The notes below the pieces were generated by a model. That model searched no databases, had not been told where the DNA came from, and saw nothing but the letters and a program-made list of their open reading frames with translations. A stretch of DNA of 7,220 nt from an uncultured Collinsella sp. (GTDB lineage Bacteria; Actinomycetota; Coriobacteriia; Coriobacteriales; Coriobacteriaceae): assembly GCA_902491055.1 (NCBI GenBank), contig CABUGI010000094.1:1-7220 (forward strand). The letters run 5' to 3'. Position 1 is the first letter of the stretch, and each line of letters starts with the position of its first letter. Below are positions 1 through 7,220 of this stretch, in pieces. The translations under genes and the position numbers were made by a program.

Positions 1-61
1 TTCATGCAGCAGGGGCTCTCAATGTTTTTATGTCCTGCTCATATCGTCTCTGCCGACAGTG

Positions 62-146
62 GGGGACAGTCCTTGCAGCTTTTTGCGAAGAGTGTCCCCA
101 ACGACTAGTCGTTTAAGAACGTCCCCAATGACTGACCAATGACTAG
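62..146. repeat. Cluster of GTCCCC-core palindromic extragenic repeats
   Basis: This stretch lies directly behind the leftward HAD gene. Positions 62-99 form an imperfect dyad whose outer arms are GGGGACA (62-68) and TGTCCCC (93-99), with further partial pairing inside. It is followed by a perfect 14-bp palindrome, AACGACTAGTCGTT (100-113). A second GTCCCC stands at 121-126. The motif CCAAYGACT occurs three times, at 98-106, 125-133 and 136-144, and the last copy overlaps the TAG stop codon of the HAD gene (143-145, read on the minus strand). No transposase or target-site duplication is visible. The most likely explanation is a REP-like family of short mobile or formerly mobile palindromes, which may also help end or protect the HAD transcript. 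Bases 1-61 hold nothing I can assign beyond a weak AGCAGG/CCTGCT dyad at 8-13 and 33-38. Confidence 0.6.
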
Positions 147-985
147 GCAAGGGCGGCCATGATGGTGCGGGCGACGCCGTCGTGGTCGTTGTCGTATTCG
201 GTGATGGCGTCGGCGGCCTCGCGGTCTTCGGACTCGGCGTTGATCATGGCCATGCCGTGGCCCGCTGCCTGCAGCATGGGGATGTCGTTGATGTTGTCGC
301 CGAACGCCCAGGCGTCGGCGAGACGCTTGCCCAGGTATTCGCATAGCCACGTGAGGGCCGTCCCCTTGGTGGCGCCCTCGCCCATGACCTCGATATTCAT
401 GGCGTACGAACGCGTGACCTCAATGCCTCCGAGCGTGTCGAGCGCCGTCGCGATGGCGTCGCGATCGGCCGGGTCGTGCCAGTACATGGCGATGCGTTCA
501 AGTGTCTCGACCTCGTCGATCTTGCTGTCGATATCCATGTCGATCGGTGTTCGTGTGCGCTTGAGCGAAGCCGCGATGTGGGGGTCGCCGCCGCAGAATT
601 CGTCCAGGCGCGTGTAGAGCGAGCGGGGGAGGAAGCACTGCCCGTCCGCGAAGATATCGAAGGTCACATCGTGGCCGGCTGCAATGCTATGGACGTGGTG
701 GGCAATGCCACGGTCGAGCGGACGGCTCAAGATGCACGTGGCGCGCGAGGCGTCGGTGGGCGTATCCTCGTCGAGCTGCCAGACGCTGGCGCCGTTGGCA
801 CAGACCGCGTAGTGCACGGCGGGATGGGCGAGAATGGGCTCAAAGATACCCGACAGCGGGCGCCCCGTGCAGGGCACAAACTCAATACCGCGGCGCGCAA
901 GCTCGTCGAGCATCGCCCAGGTGGCGTCGCTCATCTGCTTATCACTCGTCAGCAGCGTTCCGTCCATATCGGAAAACACAATCAT
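143..985 (-). CDS. Cof-type HAD-IIB family phosphatase
   Basis: A 280-residue cytosolic hydrolase of the haloacid dehalogenase superfamily, subfamily IIB (Cof type). Such enzymes remove phosphate from small molecules such as sugar phosphates or cofactors; the substrate here cannot be read from sequence. All four catalytic motifs are present: DMDGT at 6-10 with nucleophile Asp6 and acid/base Asp8, Thr40 in CTGRP (39-43), Lys207 in GATKGTAL (204-211), and Asp230 and Asp234 in GDNINDIPML (229-238). The C2-type cap domain lies between motifs II and III, roughly residues 80-195. Length is usual for the family. The ATG start has a well-placed AAAGGG nine bases upstream. The gene follows citrate synthase on the same strand but is separated from it by a strong terminator, and I see no convincing promoter of its own in the short gap. 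The stop codon lies inside an extragenic repeat. Confidence 0.93.
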   Translation of the reverse strand: MIVFSDMDGTLLTSDKQMSDATWAMLDELARRGIEFVPCTGRPLSGIFEPILAHPAVHYAVCANGASVWQLDEDTPTDASRATCILSRPLDRGIAHHVHSIAAGHDVTFDIFADGQCFLPRSLYTRLDEFCGGDPHIAASLKRTRTPIDMDIDSKIDEVETLERIAMYWHDPADRDAIATALDTLGGIEVTRSYAMNIEVMGEGATKGTALTWLCEYLGKRLADAWAFGDNINDIPMLQAAGHGMAMINAESEDREAADAITEYDNDHDGVARTIMAALA

Positions 986-1010
986 TTGATGCAGCCCTTT
1001 CTACTGGCAT

Positions 1011-1048
1011 AAAAAGCGTGGCCGAGGGCGGTGATGCCCTGGCCACGC
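1011..1048 (-). terminator. Intrinsic terminator of the citrate synthase gene
   Basis: Read on the minus strand, this is a GC-rich hairpin followed by five T residues. The arms are GCGTGGCC/GGCCACGC (1016-1023 with 1041-1048) continued by AGGGC/GCCCT (1025-1029 with 1036-1040), with a single bulged base and a six-base loop. The T run is the complement of 1011-1015. It starts 24 bases after the citrate synthase stop codon and ends only about 25 bases before the HAD start codon. Confidence 0.88.
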
Positions 1049-1072
1049 TCGGGTTCTATAACGGTCCGCGTC

Positions 1073-2491
1073 CTAGCGATCGGCGAGCGGCTTATACTCC
1101 AGCGGCTCGATAACCGGGCGATACGCGGGACGGATGATGCGGTGCGCGCAGAAGAGCTCTTCCATGCGGTGCGCCGACCAGCCGGCCATGCGGGCGACGG
1201 CGAACAGCGGCGTAAAGAGCGTCTCGGGCACGCCGAGCATCTTGTAGATAAAGCCCGTGTACAGGTCGATGTTGGCGCAGATGGGCTTGGTCATGCCGTG
1301 ATCGCGCATCACCTGCGGGGCCAGACGCTCGATACGCTCGATGAGCGCGAACTCCTCGCCCAGGTCCTTCTTGGCGGCAAGCGTGCGCGCGTAACGGCGG
1401 CACACCTCGGCGCGCGGGTCGCTCAGTGTGTAGACGGCGTGGCCCATACCGTAGATGAGGCCCGTGCCGTCGAAGGCCTGCTTGTCGAGGATCTTGCCCA
1501 GGTAGGCTGCGACCTCGTCCTCGTCCTCCCAATTGGAAACATGCGCACGGATGTCCTCGTGCATAGACACGACCTTGGCATTGGCGCCGCCGTGGCGCGG
1601 GCCCTTGAGTGAGCCGATAGCTGCGGCGTAGGCGGAATACGGGTCGGTGGCCGAGGAGGACAGCACGCGGCAGGCAAACGTGGAGTTGTTGCCGCCGCCG
1701 TGCTCGGCATGCAGCATGAGCATCACGTCGAGCAGCATGGCTTCGTCGTGGGTGAATGCCATGCCGCCGCGCAACACCTGCAGGATGGTCTCGGCGGTGG
1801 AGAGGCCGGGTGTGGGGTGCGGTACATGAACCTCGGAGCCGCGGCGCTTGGCGACCGACGCCATATGCGCGAAGGCGGCGATGCGGGGGAGACGGGCGAG
1901 CATGGAGATGGCGACGTCGATTTCGTGCTCGGGTGTAATGGCGTCGGGCTCGGCGTCGAAGGCGTAGAGCAGCAGCACGGCGCGCTGAAGCACATTCATG
2001 ATGCTCGACGACACCGTGGTCATGGGGAACTCGCGGACGTATTCGTCGCTCAGATGCCTAAAAGCACCCAGGCGTCCGCAAAAACCGTCGAGTTCCTCTT
2101 TGGTGGGCAGCGAGCCCGTGATGAGCAGATAGGCGACCTCTTCGTAGCCATAGCGATCCTCGGCCTGGGCGTTGTTGACCAGGTCCTCGATGCTGTAGCC
2201 ACGAAGCGTGAGCTTGCCCTGATCGGGCACGACCTTTCCGTCGACCTTGTTGTAGCCGTGCACATCCGAGATACGAGTGAGGCCCGCGACCACGCCCGAG
2301 CCGTCGGCATTGCGCAGGCCGCGCTTGACATTGTGCTCGACAAACAGGCCCTCGTCATAAGGGTCGGTTGGCAGGCCGTGGTAGAGGTTTTCGCTCTCAG
2401 GCGAAATCTGGCGGCTTGCTTCGTAATCCAGAACCAGGCGGCTCAGGTGATCGTCGAAGCGGTAGTAGATTTTCTTGGCGTCGTAGGCCAT
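1073..2491 (-). CDS. gltA: Citrate synthase (long form, 472 aa)
   Basis: Condenses oxaloacetate and acetyl-CoA to citrate and CoA in the cytosol. The citrate synthase fold is supported by the catalytic triad in its usual context: His264 in HAEHGGGNNST (261-271), His300 in GPRHGGAN (297-304), and Asp409 in NIDLYTG (407-413). The family signature GMGHAVYTLSDPR lies at 348-360, and the ARMAGW segment (433-438) matches the conserved substrate-binding Arg region. At 472 residues it is some 40 longer than the enterobacterial type, with the extra length mainly at the N-terminus; GGGNNST replaces the HEQN of the E. coli enzyme. 2-Methylcitrate synthase activity cannot be excluded. The start has a strong GGAGAGGAG ribosome site (complement of 2497-2505). 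It lies 77 bases behind the ACT-domain gene with no clear terminator between, so co-transcription is likely. A terminator follows it. In an anaerobe of this group the probable purpose is making 2-oxoglutarate for glutamate (inference). Confidence 0.95.
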   Translation of the reverse strand: MAYDAKKIYYRFDDHLSRLVLDYEASRQISPESENLYHGLPTDPYDEGLFVEHNVKRGLRNADGSGVVAGLTRISDVHGYNKVDGKVVPDQGKLTLRGYSIEDLVNNAQAEDRYGYEEVAYLLITGSLPTKEELDGFCGRLGAFRHLSDEYVREFPMTTVSSSIMNVLQRAVLLLYAFDAEPDAITPEHEIDVAISMLARLPRIAAFAHMASVAKRRGSEVHVPHPTPGLSTAETILQVLRGGMAFTHDEAMLLDVMLMLHAEHGGGNNSTFACRVLSSSATDPYSAYAAAIGSLKGPRHGGANAKVVSMHEDIRAHVSNWEDEDEVAAYLGKILDKQAFDGTGLIYGMGHAVYTLSDPRAEVCRRYARTLAAKKDLGEEFALIERIERLAPQVMRDHGMTKPICANIDLYTGFIYKMLGVPETLFTPLFAVARMAGWSAHRMEELFCAHRIIRPAYRPVIEPLEYKPLADR

Positions 2492-2568
2492 GCGCGCTCC
2501 TCTCCGGTCCGCTTTGGGGCCGCGCGCTTGGACGATATGACGTCAAGCTGCCCCGAGCGGCTTGTTCG

Positions 2569-2856
2569 CTACAGGCGGTACATAAAGTTAAAGACGTCCT
2601 CGCGCTGGATGGACACGTTGACGCCCGAAAGCTCGCCGGCCTCGGCCAGCGCCTTCTGCAGCTCGGCGAAGTCGAGCTTGGACTCGGCGGTATCGGCCAG
2701 CATGGTCATGGTGAAGATGTCCTCGATAATGGACTGCGTGATGTCGCGGATGTCGACGTTGGCCTCGCCCAGAACGCGGGTGACGCCGGCGACGATGCCG
2801 GGGCGGTTCTTGCCAAGGACGGTGATGACGATGCGGGAGGACGAGATCTCGGCCAT
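2569..2856 (-). CDS. ACT domain protein, UPF0237 family
   Basis: A 95-residue protein made of a single ACT fold, the small ligand-binding module often used to sense amino acids. Residues 9-55 show the pattern of the family: a first beta strand, LGKNRPGIVAGV (14-25), then VDIRDITQSI (34-43) and a hydrophobic strand IFTMTMLAD (47-55). The C-terminal IQREDVFNFMYRL (83-95) is typical of UPF0237 proteins, which usually end in a similar IQRED-I/V-FN motif. Length is usual for the family. In many bacteria the gene sits next to a UPF0210 (DUF711, PFL-like) gene. Here the next gene on the strand is citrate synthase, and no UPF0210 gene is in the window. The ATG has GAAAGGG six bases upstream. It begins the leftward block and faces rpmE. 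Ligand and target are unknown; a link with citrate synthase is inference from position only. Confidence 0.9.
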   Translation of the reverse strand: MAEISSSRIVITVLGKNRPGIVAGVTRVLGEANVDIRDITQSIIEDIFTMTMLADTAESKLDFAELQKALAEAGELSGVNVSIQREDVFNFMYRL

Positions 2857-2918
2857 GGGAAACCCTTTCGCGTGGTTGCGGCGCGCGCGGGGCGCTCCGC
2901 TACGGTACAGTGTTCATC

Positions 2919-2924
2919 ATTGTA
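2919..2924 (-). promoter_or_regulatory. Putative -10 box for the ACT gene and citrate synthase
   Basis: The minus strand reads TACAAT, one mismatch from the sigma-70 type consensus, about 60 bases before the ACT-gene start codon. No good -35 hexamer is seen at the usual distance, so this rests on the -10 alone. The same GTACAAT string occurs before secA. Confidence 0.4.
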
Positions 2925-3017
2925 CCCGTCTGGCGCCAAAAGGGGTGTGCTTACTGCGGCGTTACACGTCTGCAACATGGGCGAAGGGGCGACAGGGTGC
3001 GTGTCCGCTGCGGTTGG

Positions 3018-3072
3018 CCACGCCGCGTTGCACAAAGACCGTGAACCTTTTGTGGGACACGCGGCGCCGTGG
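3018..3072. promoter_or_regulatory. Interrupted inverted repeat over the rpmE promoter
   Basis: Three nested pairs of arms share one centre: CCACG/CGTGG (3018-3022 with 3068-3072), CCGCGT/ACGCGG (3023-3028 with 3059-3064) and CACAAA/TTTGTG (3031-3036 with 3049-3054), with small gaps between them. A separate pair, GCGTGTCC (2999-3006) and GGACACGC (3055-3062), shares the right side. The right half covers the putative -35 box and spacer of rpmE. It may be an operator or an untranscribed chance structure in GC-rich DNA; I cannot name a regulator. Confidence 0.35.
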
Positions 3073-3078
3073 TACCAT
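3050..3078 (+). promoter_or_regulatory. Putative rpmE promoter
   Basis: A TTGTGG -35 box (3050-3055) and a TACCAT -10 box (3073-3078) are separated by exactly 17 bases. Transcription would begin near 3084-3086, which places both leader hairpins within the mRNA and gives a leader of roughly 78 bases before the rpmE start codon. Confidence 0.55.
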
Positions 3079-3091
3079 AGCCGAGTTTGTT

Positions 3092-3140
3092 GTCTTGGTC
3101 GGAAACCAAGACGCCTTATGCGCTGATCGGTAACCAGCGC
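3092..3140 (+). promoter_or_regulatory. Two-hairpin mRNA leader of rpmE (candidate L31 leader)
   Basis: Two tandem stem-loops lie between the putative promoter and the ribosome site. The first pairs GTCTTGGT (3092-3099) with ACCAAGAC (3105-3112) around a five-base loop. The second pairs GCGCTG (3120-3125) with CAGCGC (3135-3140) around nine bases. Their cores are nearly the same (TGGTCGGAAACCA at 3096-3108 and TGATCGGTAACCA at 3124-3136), while the outer stems differ in sequence but keep pairing, which points to a selected RNA structure. Neither has a T run, so they are not terminators. Conserved L31 leader motifs are known from comparative genomics in several phyla, and I recall one from Coriobacteria; this fits autoregulation by L31 binding its own mRNA. 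The AAGGAG ribosome site (3150-3155) begins ten bases after the second hairpin. Confidence 0.65.
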
Positions 3141-3162
3141 CTGACCAATAAGGAGTCCTACC

Positions 3163-3588
3163 ATGAAGCAGGGTATCCATCCCCAGTATGTCGAGTGCAC
3201 GGTGACGTGCTCCTGCGGCAACACCTTCAAGACGCACGCTACCGTGTCCGAGATGAAGGTTGAGCTTTGCAACGAGTGCCACCCGTTCTACACCGGCCAG
3301 CAGAAGTTCGTCGACACCGGTGGACGCGTCCAGCGCTTCGCCGACAAGTTCGGTGGCGCCGCTGCCGCCCAGCTCAAGAAGGCCGAGGAGGCCAAGGCTG
3401 CCAAGGCTGCCAAGGCTGCTGAGGCCGAGGCCGCTCGCAAGGCCGCCGCTGAGGCTAAGGCTGCCGAGAAGGCCAAGCGTGCTGCTAAGTTTGCCGAGGA
3501 GGCTGCCAAGCAGGCCGCCGAGGCTCCCGCAGAGGCTCCCGTCGAGGAGGCCGCTGCCGAGGCCGAGACCACCGAGGCTGCTGAGTAA
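3163..3588 (+). CDS. rpmE: 50S ribosomal protein L31 with long Ala/Lys/Glu-rich tail
   Basis: A component of the large ribosomal subunit that helps bridge it to the small subunit. Residues 1-65 are ordinary L31: MKQGIHPQYVE at the start, zinc ligands Cys16, Cys18, Cys36 and Cys39, then HPFYTGQQK and TGGRVQRF. This is the zinc-binding type. The protein is 141 residues, about twice the usual 66-70. The extra part (about 66-141) is low in complexity: residues 71-120 are rich in Ala with 13 Lys/Arg and should form a long charged helix, while 121-141 have seven Glu and no Lys or Arg. The start is set by AAGGAG seven bases before the ATG. A tandem 9-bp DNA repeat lies within the tail-coding part. 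The gene has its own promoter, a structured leader and a terminator, so it is probably monocistronic. The reading frame stays in register throughout the tail, so this is not a frameshift. Confidence 0.96.
   Translation: MKQGIHPQYVECTVTCSCGNTFKTHATVSEMKVELCNECHPFYTGQQKFVDTGGRVQRFADKFGGAAAAQLKKAEEAKAAKAAKAAEAEAARKAAAEAKAAEKAKRAAKFAEEAAKQAAEAPAEAPVEEAAAEAETTEAAE
3391..3417 (+). repeat. Three perfect tandem copies of a 9-bp unit inside rpmE
   Basis: GCCAAGGCT occurs three times back to back (3391-3399, 3400-3408, 3409-3417) and encodes Ala-Lys-Ala three times (residues 77-85). The unit is a multiple of three, so gain or loss of copies would change tail length without breaking the frame. Confidence 0.9.
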
Positions 3589-3621
3589 ATAGCTCGCCGA
3601 GGAATCGCTCGCATTCGTGGC

Positions 3622-3660
3622 TAAAGGGCCGCGTATCCATTTGGGTGCGCGGCCCTTTTC
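3622..3660 (+). terminator. Intrinsic terminator of rpmE
   Basis: A hairpin with eight perfect GC pairs, GGGCCGCG (3626-3633) and CGCGGCCC (3648-3655), is followed by TTTTCCTTT. AAA before the left arm can pair with the first T residues. It begins 33 bases after the rpmE stop codon and faces the rightward transcript. Confidence 0.88.
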
Positions 3661-3665
3661 CTTTA

Positions 3666-3732
3666 TTGGTGCAAGCTAACCCGTCCCCATTGCACCAGAT
3701 TGGTGCGAAGGGGACGGGTTCGTTTGCACCAA
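3666..3732. repeat. Double-hairpin GTCCCC/GGGGAC palindromic repeat
   Basis: Two 33-base halves (3666-3698 and 3700-3732) are inverted copies of each other with 28 of 33 positions matching. Each half is also a hairpin: TGGTGCAA/TTGCACCA (3667-3674 with 3690-3697) and TTGGTGC/GCACCAA (3700-3706 with 3726-3732). The loop of the left half contains AACCCGTCCCC, and the right half has its complement. The nested layout and the position just behind the rpmE terminator resemble REP or BIME elements. No transposase is in the window. Confidence 0.7.
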
Positions 3733-3765
3733 ATGGCAGAGATACAGCGTTTTCCCAGATAAAAA

Positions 3766-3796
3766 CTGCCAAAATAAACCAGTCCCCTTTTGGCAG
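3766..3796. repeat. Related hairpin repeat with a different stem
   Basis: Perfect 9-bp arms CTGCCAAAA (3766-3774) and TTTTGGCAG (3788-3796) enclose a 13-base loop containing AACCAGTCCCC, one base different from the loop of the 3666-3698 hairpin. The stem is unrelated in sequence. A further TGGCAG at 3734-3739 may be the remnant of an inverted partner copy. This unit lies upstream of the secA promoter region. Confidence 0.65.
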
Positions 3797-3818
3797 GTTG
3801 GTCGTAGTTATTACGTGG

Positions 3819-3834
3819 CGGTCGAGGTCGACCG
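3819..3834. promoter_or_regulatory. 16-bp dyad upstream of secA, candidate operator
   Basis: CGGTCGAGGTCGACCG has perfect 7-bp arms around a central GG. It ends 27 bases before the putative secA -10 box, so it would sit at about -55 to -40 relative to transcription start, where an activator or repressor could bind. No regulator is suggested by the sequence. Confidence 0.35.
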
Positions 3835-3861
3835 TATAGGCCGCGCCTTGTTTGGCTAAAG

Positions 3862-3867
3862 TACAAT
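3862..3867 (+). promoter_or_regulatory. Putative -10 box of secA
   Basis: TACAAT, one mismatch from consensus, lies 62 bases before the chosen secA start. The bases at the -35 distance (GGCCGC, 3839-3844) do not match a consensus, so the call rests on the -10 alone. The resulting leader contains a CGCCC/GGGCG dyad (3883-3887 with 3903-3907). Confidence 0.4.
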
Positions 3868-3928
3868 CATCTGTGTTTAACTCGCCCGCAGCTGCACGGC
3901 GTGGGCGATGGCCAAAAAGGAAAACCAC

Positions 3929-6735
<2,807 letters not shown>

Positions 6736-6736
<1 letters not shown>

Positions 6737-7220
6737 TGGCTGAGGCTTTAGAGGTAACGCCCGCCGAGCTGGACGCGTTCGCGGACCGGCTCGGCGAGGT
6801 CGAGTCGTATCTCCACCTGGACGAAAAGCGCACGCGCGTGACCGAGCTCGAGGCCAAAAGTGTTGCCCCTGGCTTTTGGGATGACGCCGACGCCGCCCGT
6901 GCCACCATGGAGGAGATCGCGCGTACCAAGGAAGATATCGCTGCCGTGGACACCGCGCGCGGCGAGCTTTCCGATGCCCGCGCCGCGCTGGAGCTTGCCG
7001 AGGAGATGGGGGATGACCCCGACGCCGTCGCCCTTCGCGAGGAGGCTACAGCCACGGCTGAGCGCCTGGCCCGGGCCATCGATGAGCTTGAGCTTTCGAG
7101 CTGGTTTACCGGTGAGTTCGATCACGGCGATGCCATTGTGACCATCAAGCCCGGACAGGGTGGTCTGGAGGCCCAGGACTGGACCTTCATGCTCTTTAAG
7201 ATGTACATGAAGTACTGCCA
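6736..7220 (+). CDS. prfB: Peptide chain release factor 2 (5' part)
   Basis: Release factor 2 reads UGA and UAA stop codons in the ribosomal A site and triggers release of the finished protein. Only the first 161 codons are in the window. They cover the N-terminal helical domain with PGFWDDADAA (45-54) and the start of the next domain, SSWFTGEFDHGDAIVTIKPG (121-140) followed by QGGLEAQDW (141-149), where most homologues have a form of AGAGGTEAQDW. The stop-codon reading motif and the catalytic GGQ lie beyond the end. The ATG shares one base with the TAA of secA, and AGGA (6725-6728) stands seven bases upstream, so translation is probably coupled to secA. The frame is open past codon 25, where many prfB genes carry an in-frame UGA needing a +1 shift; here TAT CTC CAC CTG GAC (6808-6822) reads straight through. 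This gene order is also seen in Firmicutes. Confidence 0.95.

Noticed and set aside
1..108. Open frame at the left edge on the plus strand ending with TAG at 106-108
   Set aside because: It could be the tail of a gene convergent with HAD, but the last part is translated repeat sequence and the rest is too short to identify.
1700..3133. A 477-codon rightward open frame through citrate synthase, the ACT gene and the control region
   Set aside because: It crosses two well-supported genes on the other strand and intergenic DNA, and its product resembles no family. It is a composition artefact.
3092..3140. rpmE leader hairpins considered as attenuator or tRNA-like elements
   Set aside because: There is no T run after either hairpin, no leader peptide with regulatory codons, and no tRNA arm pattern.
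2706..3282. Leftward open frames covering the rpmE 5' end, the control region and part of the ACT gene
   Set aside because: They overlap rpmE, its leader and the ACT gene out of frame, and the predicted proteins show no domain.
3391..3420. Tandem repeats considered as a CRISPR or origin iteron array
   Set aside because: The units are only 9 bp, have no spacers, and lie inside the rpmE coding frame.
3908..3928. Leader ORF acting like SecM before secA
   Set aside because: The seven codons are in frame with secA without a stop, have no ribosome site and no arrest motif.

Overview
The window reads as chromosomal DNA of a high-GC actinobacterium of the class Coriobacteriia, most probably Collinsella or a close relative. 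The signs are a GC-rich third codon position in every gene, an L31 protein with a long Ala/Lys/Glu-rich tail, an uninterrupted prfB directly behind secA, and many short extragenic palindromes built on a GTCCCC core. This placement is by recognition, not by a database search.

Layout. Positions 1-142 hold extragenic repeats and no gene I can defend. Three genes then run leftward on the minus strand: an ACT-domain regulator-like protein (2569-2856), a long-form citrate synthase (1073-2491), and a Cof-type HAD phosphatase (143-985). A strong intrinsic terminator lies between the last two. A divergent control region of about 300 bases (2857-3162) separates this leftward block from rightward genes. 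It carries a putative promoter on each strand and a two-hairpin leader upstream of rpmE. Rightward come rpmE (ribosomal protein L31, 3163-3588) with its own terminator, a 340-base intergenic region of palindromic repeats plus the secA control region, full-length secA (3929-6736), and the first 161 codons of prfB (from 6736, cut off by the window end).

How the genes work together. The rightward block is housekeeping: a ribosomal protein, the Sec translocase motor, and release factor 2. secA and prfB overlap by one base and are probably one translationally coupled unit. The leftward block is metabolic: citrate synthase makes citrate from oxaloacetate and acetyl-CoA, possibly mainly for 2-oxoglutarate and glutamate supply (inference), and it is preceded by a small ACT-domain protein that could sense a metabolite.

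I found no new multi-gene system. The most interesting parts are non-coding or peripheral: the tandem hairpin leader of rpmE with near-identical cores and different stems, the GTCCCC-core hairpins that keep a loop sequence while changing their stems, and the low-complexity tail of L31 with a tandem 9-bp DNA repeat inside it.
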